DNA from: Shewanella inventionis | GTDB lineage: Bacteria > Pseudomonadota > Gammaproteobacteria > Enterobacterales > Shewanellaceae | Reading direction: 5' to 3' | DNA length: 64,000 nucleotides | NCBI RefSeq assembly: GCF_014641855.1 | Contig: NZ_BMII01000012.1 | Coordinates: forward strand, 921 to 64,920 | Shown: positions 63,816 through 64,000 of the stretch, in pieces | Layout: each line of letters starts with the position of its first letter | Numbering within the stretch: position 1 is the stretch's first letter | Translations under genes and position numbers: made by a program | Notes under the pieces: model-generated | Told to the model about the DNA's origin: nothing | Databases searched by the model: none | The model's input: only the letters and a program-made list of their open reading frames with translations

Positions 63816-64000
63816 ATGACAAGAGGTTTAATGCTGTTATTTTGCTCAACTTGGCTCTGTGTATGGTGTTTATCCGCTTGCCAACCTGTACCGAGTCAGT
63901 CAATCGAAATCACCACAGACGCCAGTTATAGTGCCAGCCTATCAGACAACGCAGAGCTAGCATTAATTAGCACGGCTAATAATGGCGTCCAAGTGTGGGA
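63816..64000 (+). CDS. WD40-repeat-like lipoprotein, N-terminal part cut by window edge
   Basis: The ATG at 63816 opens a frame that stays open to the window end (61 codons). Residues 1-20 or so form a lipoprotein signal (GLMLLFCSTWLCVWCLSAC) with the lipobox LSAC. The part that follows (ASYSASLSDNAELALISTANNGVQVW) reads like the first blade of a WD40/beta-propeller repeat. AAGGGG lies about seven bases upstream. Divergent from the fkpA-like gene. Function unknown; the remainder lies beyond the window. Confidence 0.82.
   Translation, partial: MTRGLMLLFCSTWLCVWCLSACQPVPSQSIEITTDASYSASLSDNAELALISTANNGVQVW

Overview
The window is a stretch of gammaproteobacterial chromosome and almost certainly comes from Shewanella. 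Three things point there: the gene set metK / tkt-epd-pgk-fba, the block nrfA / narQ-narP, and close protein-level resemblance of many genes to E. coli homologues (ClpB, RluD, RecJ, XerD, DsbC, SrmB, Epd, AroG, Fpr, ZntB, YacL). It is moderately AT-rich, densely coded, and holds 55 protein genes plus one cut by the right edge, one tRNA-Phe, and small dispersed repeats. I see no phage, no intact IS, no CRISPR array and no plasmid functions.

Layout. 1-385: a 17-bp tandem array and degenerate repeats. 0.4-7.2 kb: phospholipid synthesis (pssA), a DUF4124 protein, heat-shock disaggregase clpB with a textbook sigma-32 promoter, pgeF-rluD, and the outer-membrane assembly lipoprotein bamD. 7.4-12.9 kb: tRNA-Phe, a 161-bp MITE-like element, xerD-dsbC-recJ, and brnQ. 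13.4-15.4 kb: trmN and srmB. 15.8-20.2 kb: a two-gene RND efflux system. 20.3-23.2 kb: a radical SAM protein and a large membrane sensor whose GGDEF motif has decayed. 23.3-26.2 kb: a ToxR-like membrane regulator overlapping a FidL-like partner gene, followed by a 494-residue protein I cannot identify. 26.5-28.8 kb: a DUF481 outer-membrane protein and a MATE exporter.

29-36.4 kb: the sugar-phosphate cluster tkt-epd-pgk-fba, divergent from metK, which carries a tandem MetJ operator. 36.4-39.0 kb: two GNAT acetyltransferases, small proteins and argR with an ARG box. 39.1-44.9 kb: an iron island with a DyP peroxidase, the ferric-iron importer fbpABC under a perfect 7-1-7 Fur box, and ferredoxin reductase fpr. 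45-52 kb: a DUF5610 protein, a membrane-anchored FMN glutamate-synthase-like protein, three small hypothetical genes, a second full MITE-like copy, an Atm1-type ABC exporter and aroG. 52.5-55 kb: a periplasmic solute-binding-like protein, a lipoprotein joining a transglutaminase-like domain to TPRs, and a small secreted protein. 55-57 kb: glnK-amtB. 57-61 kb: the pentaheme nitrite reductase nrfA divergent from narQ-narP, with a NarP-type box between them. 61-64 kb: yacL, zntB, an FkpA-like lipoprotein isomerase, and the start of a WD40-type lipoprotein.

Most of the window is core housekeeping with well-understood regulation that can be read directly in the intergenic DNA. The parts least explained by known biology are the three-gene ToxR/FidL-like module, the degenerate-GGDEF sensor that converges on it, the transglutaminase-TPR lipoprotein, the small Cys-rich protein with an inverted repeat in front of it, and the MITE-like family.
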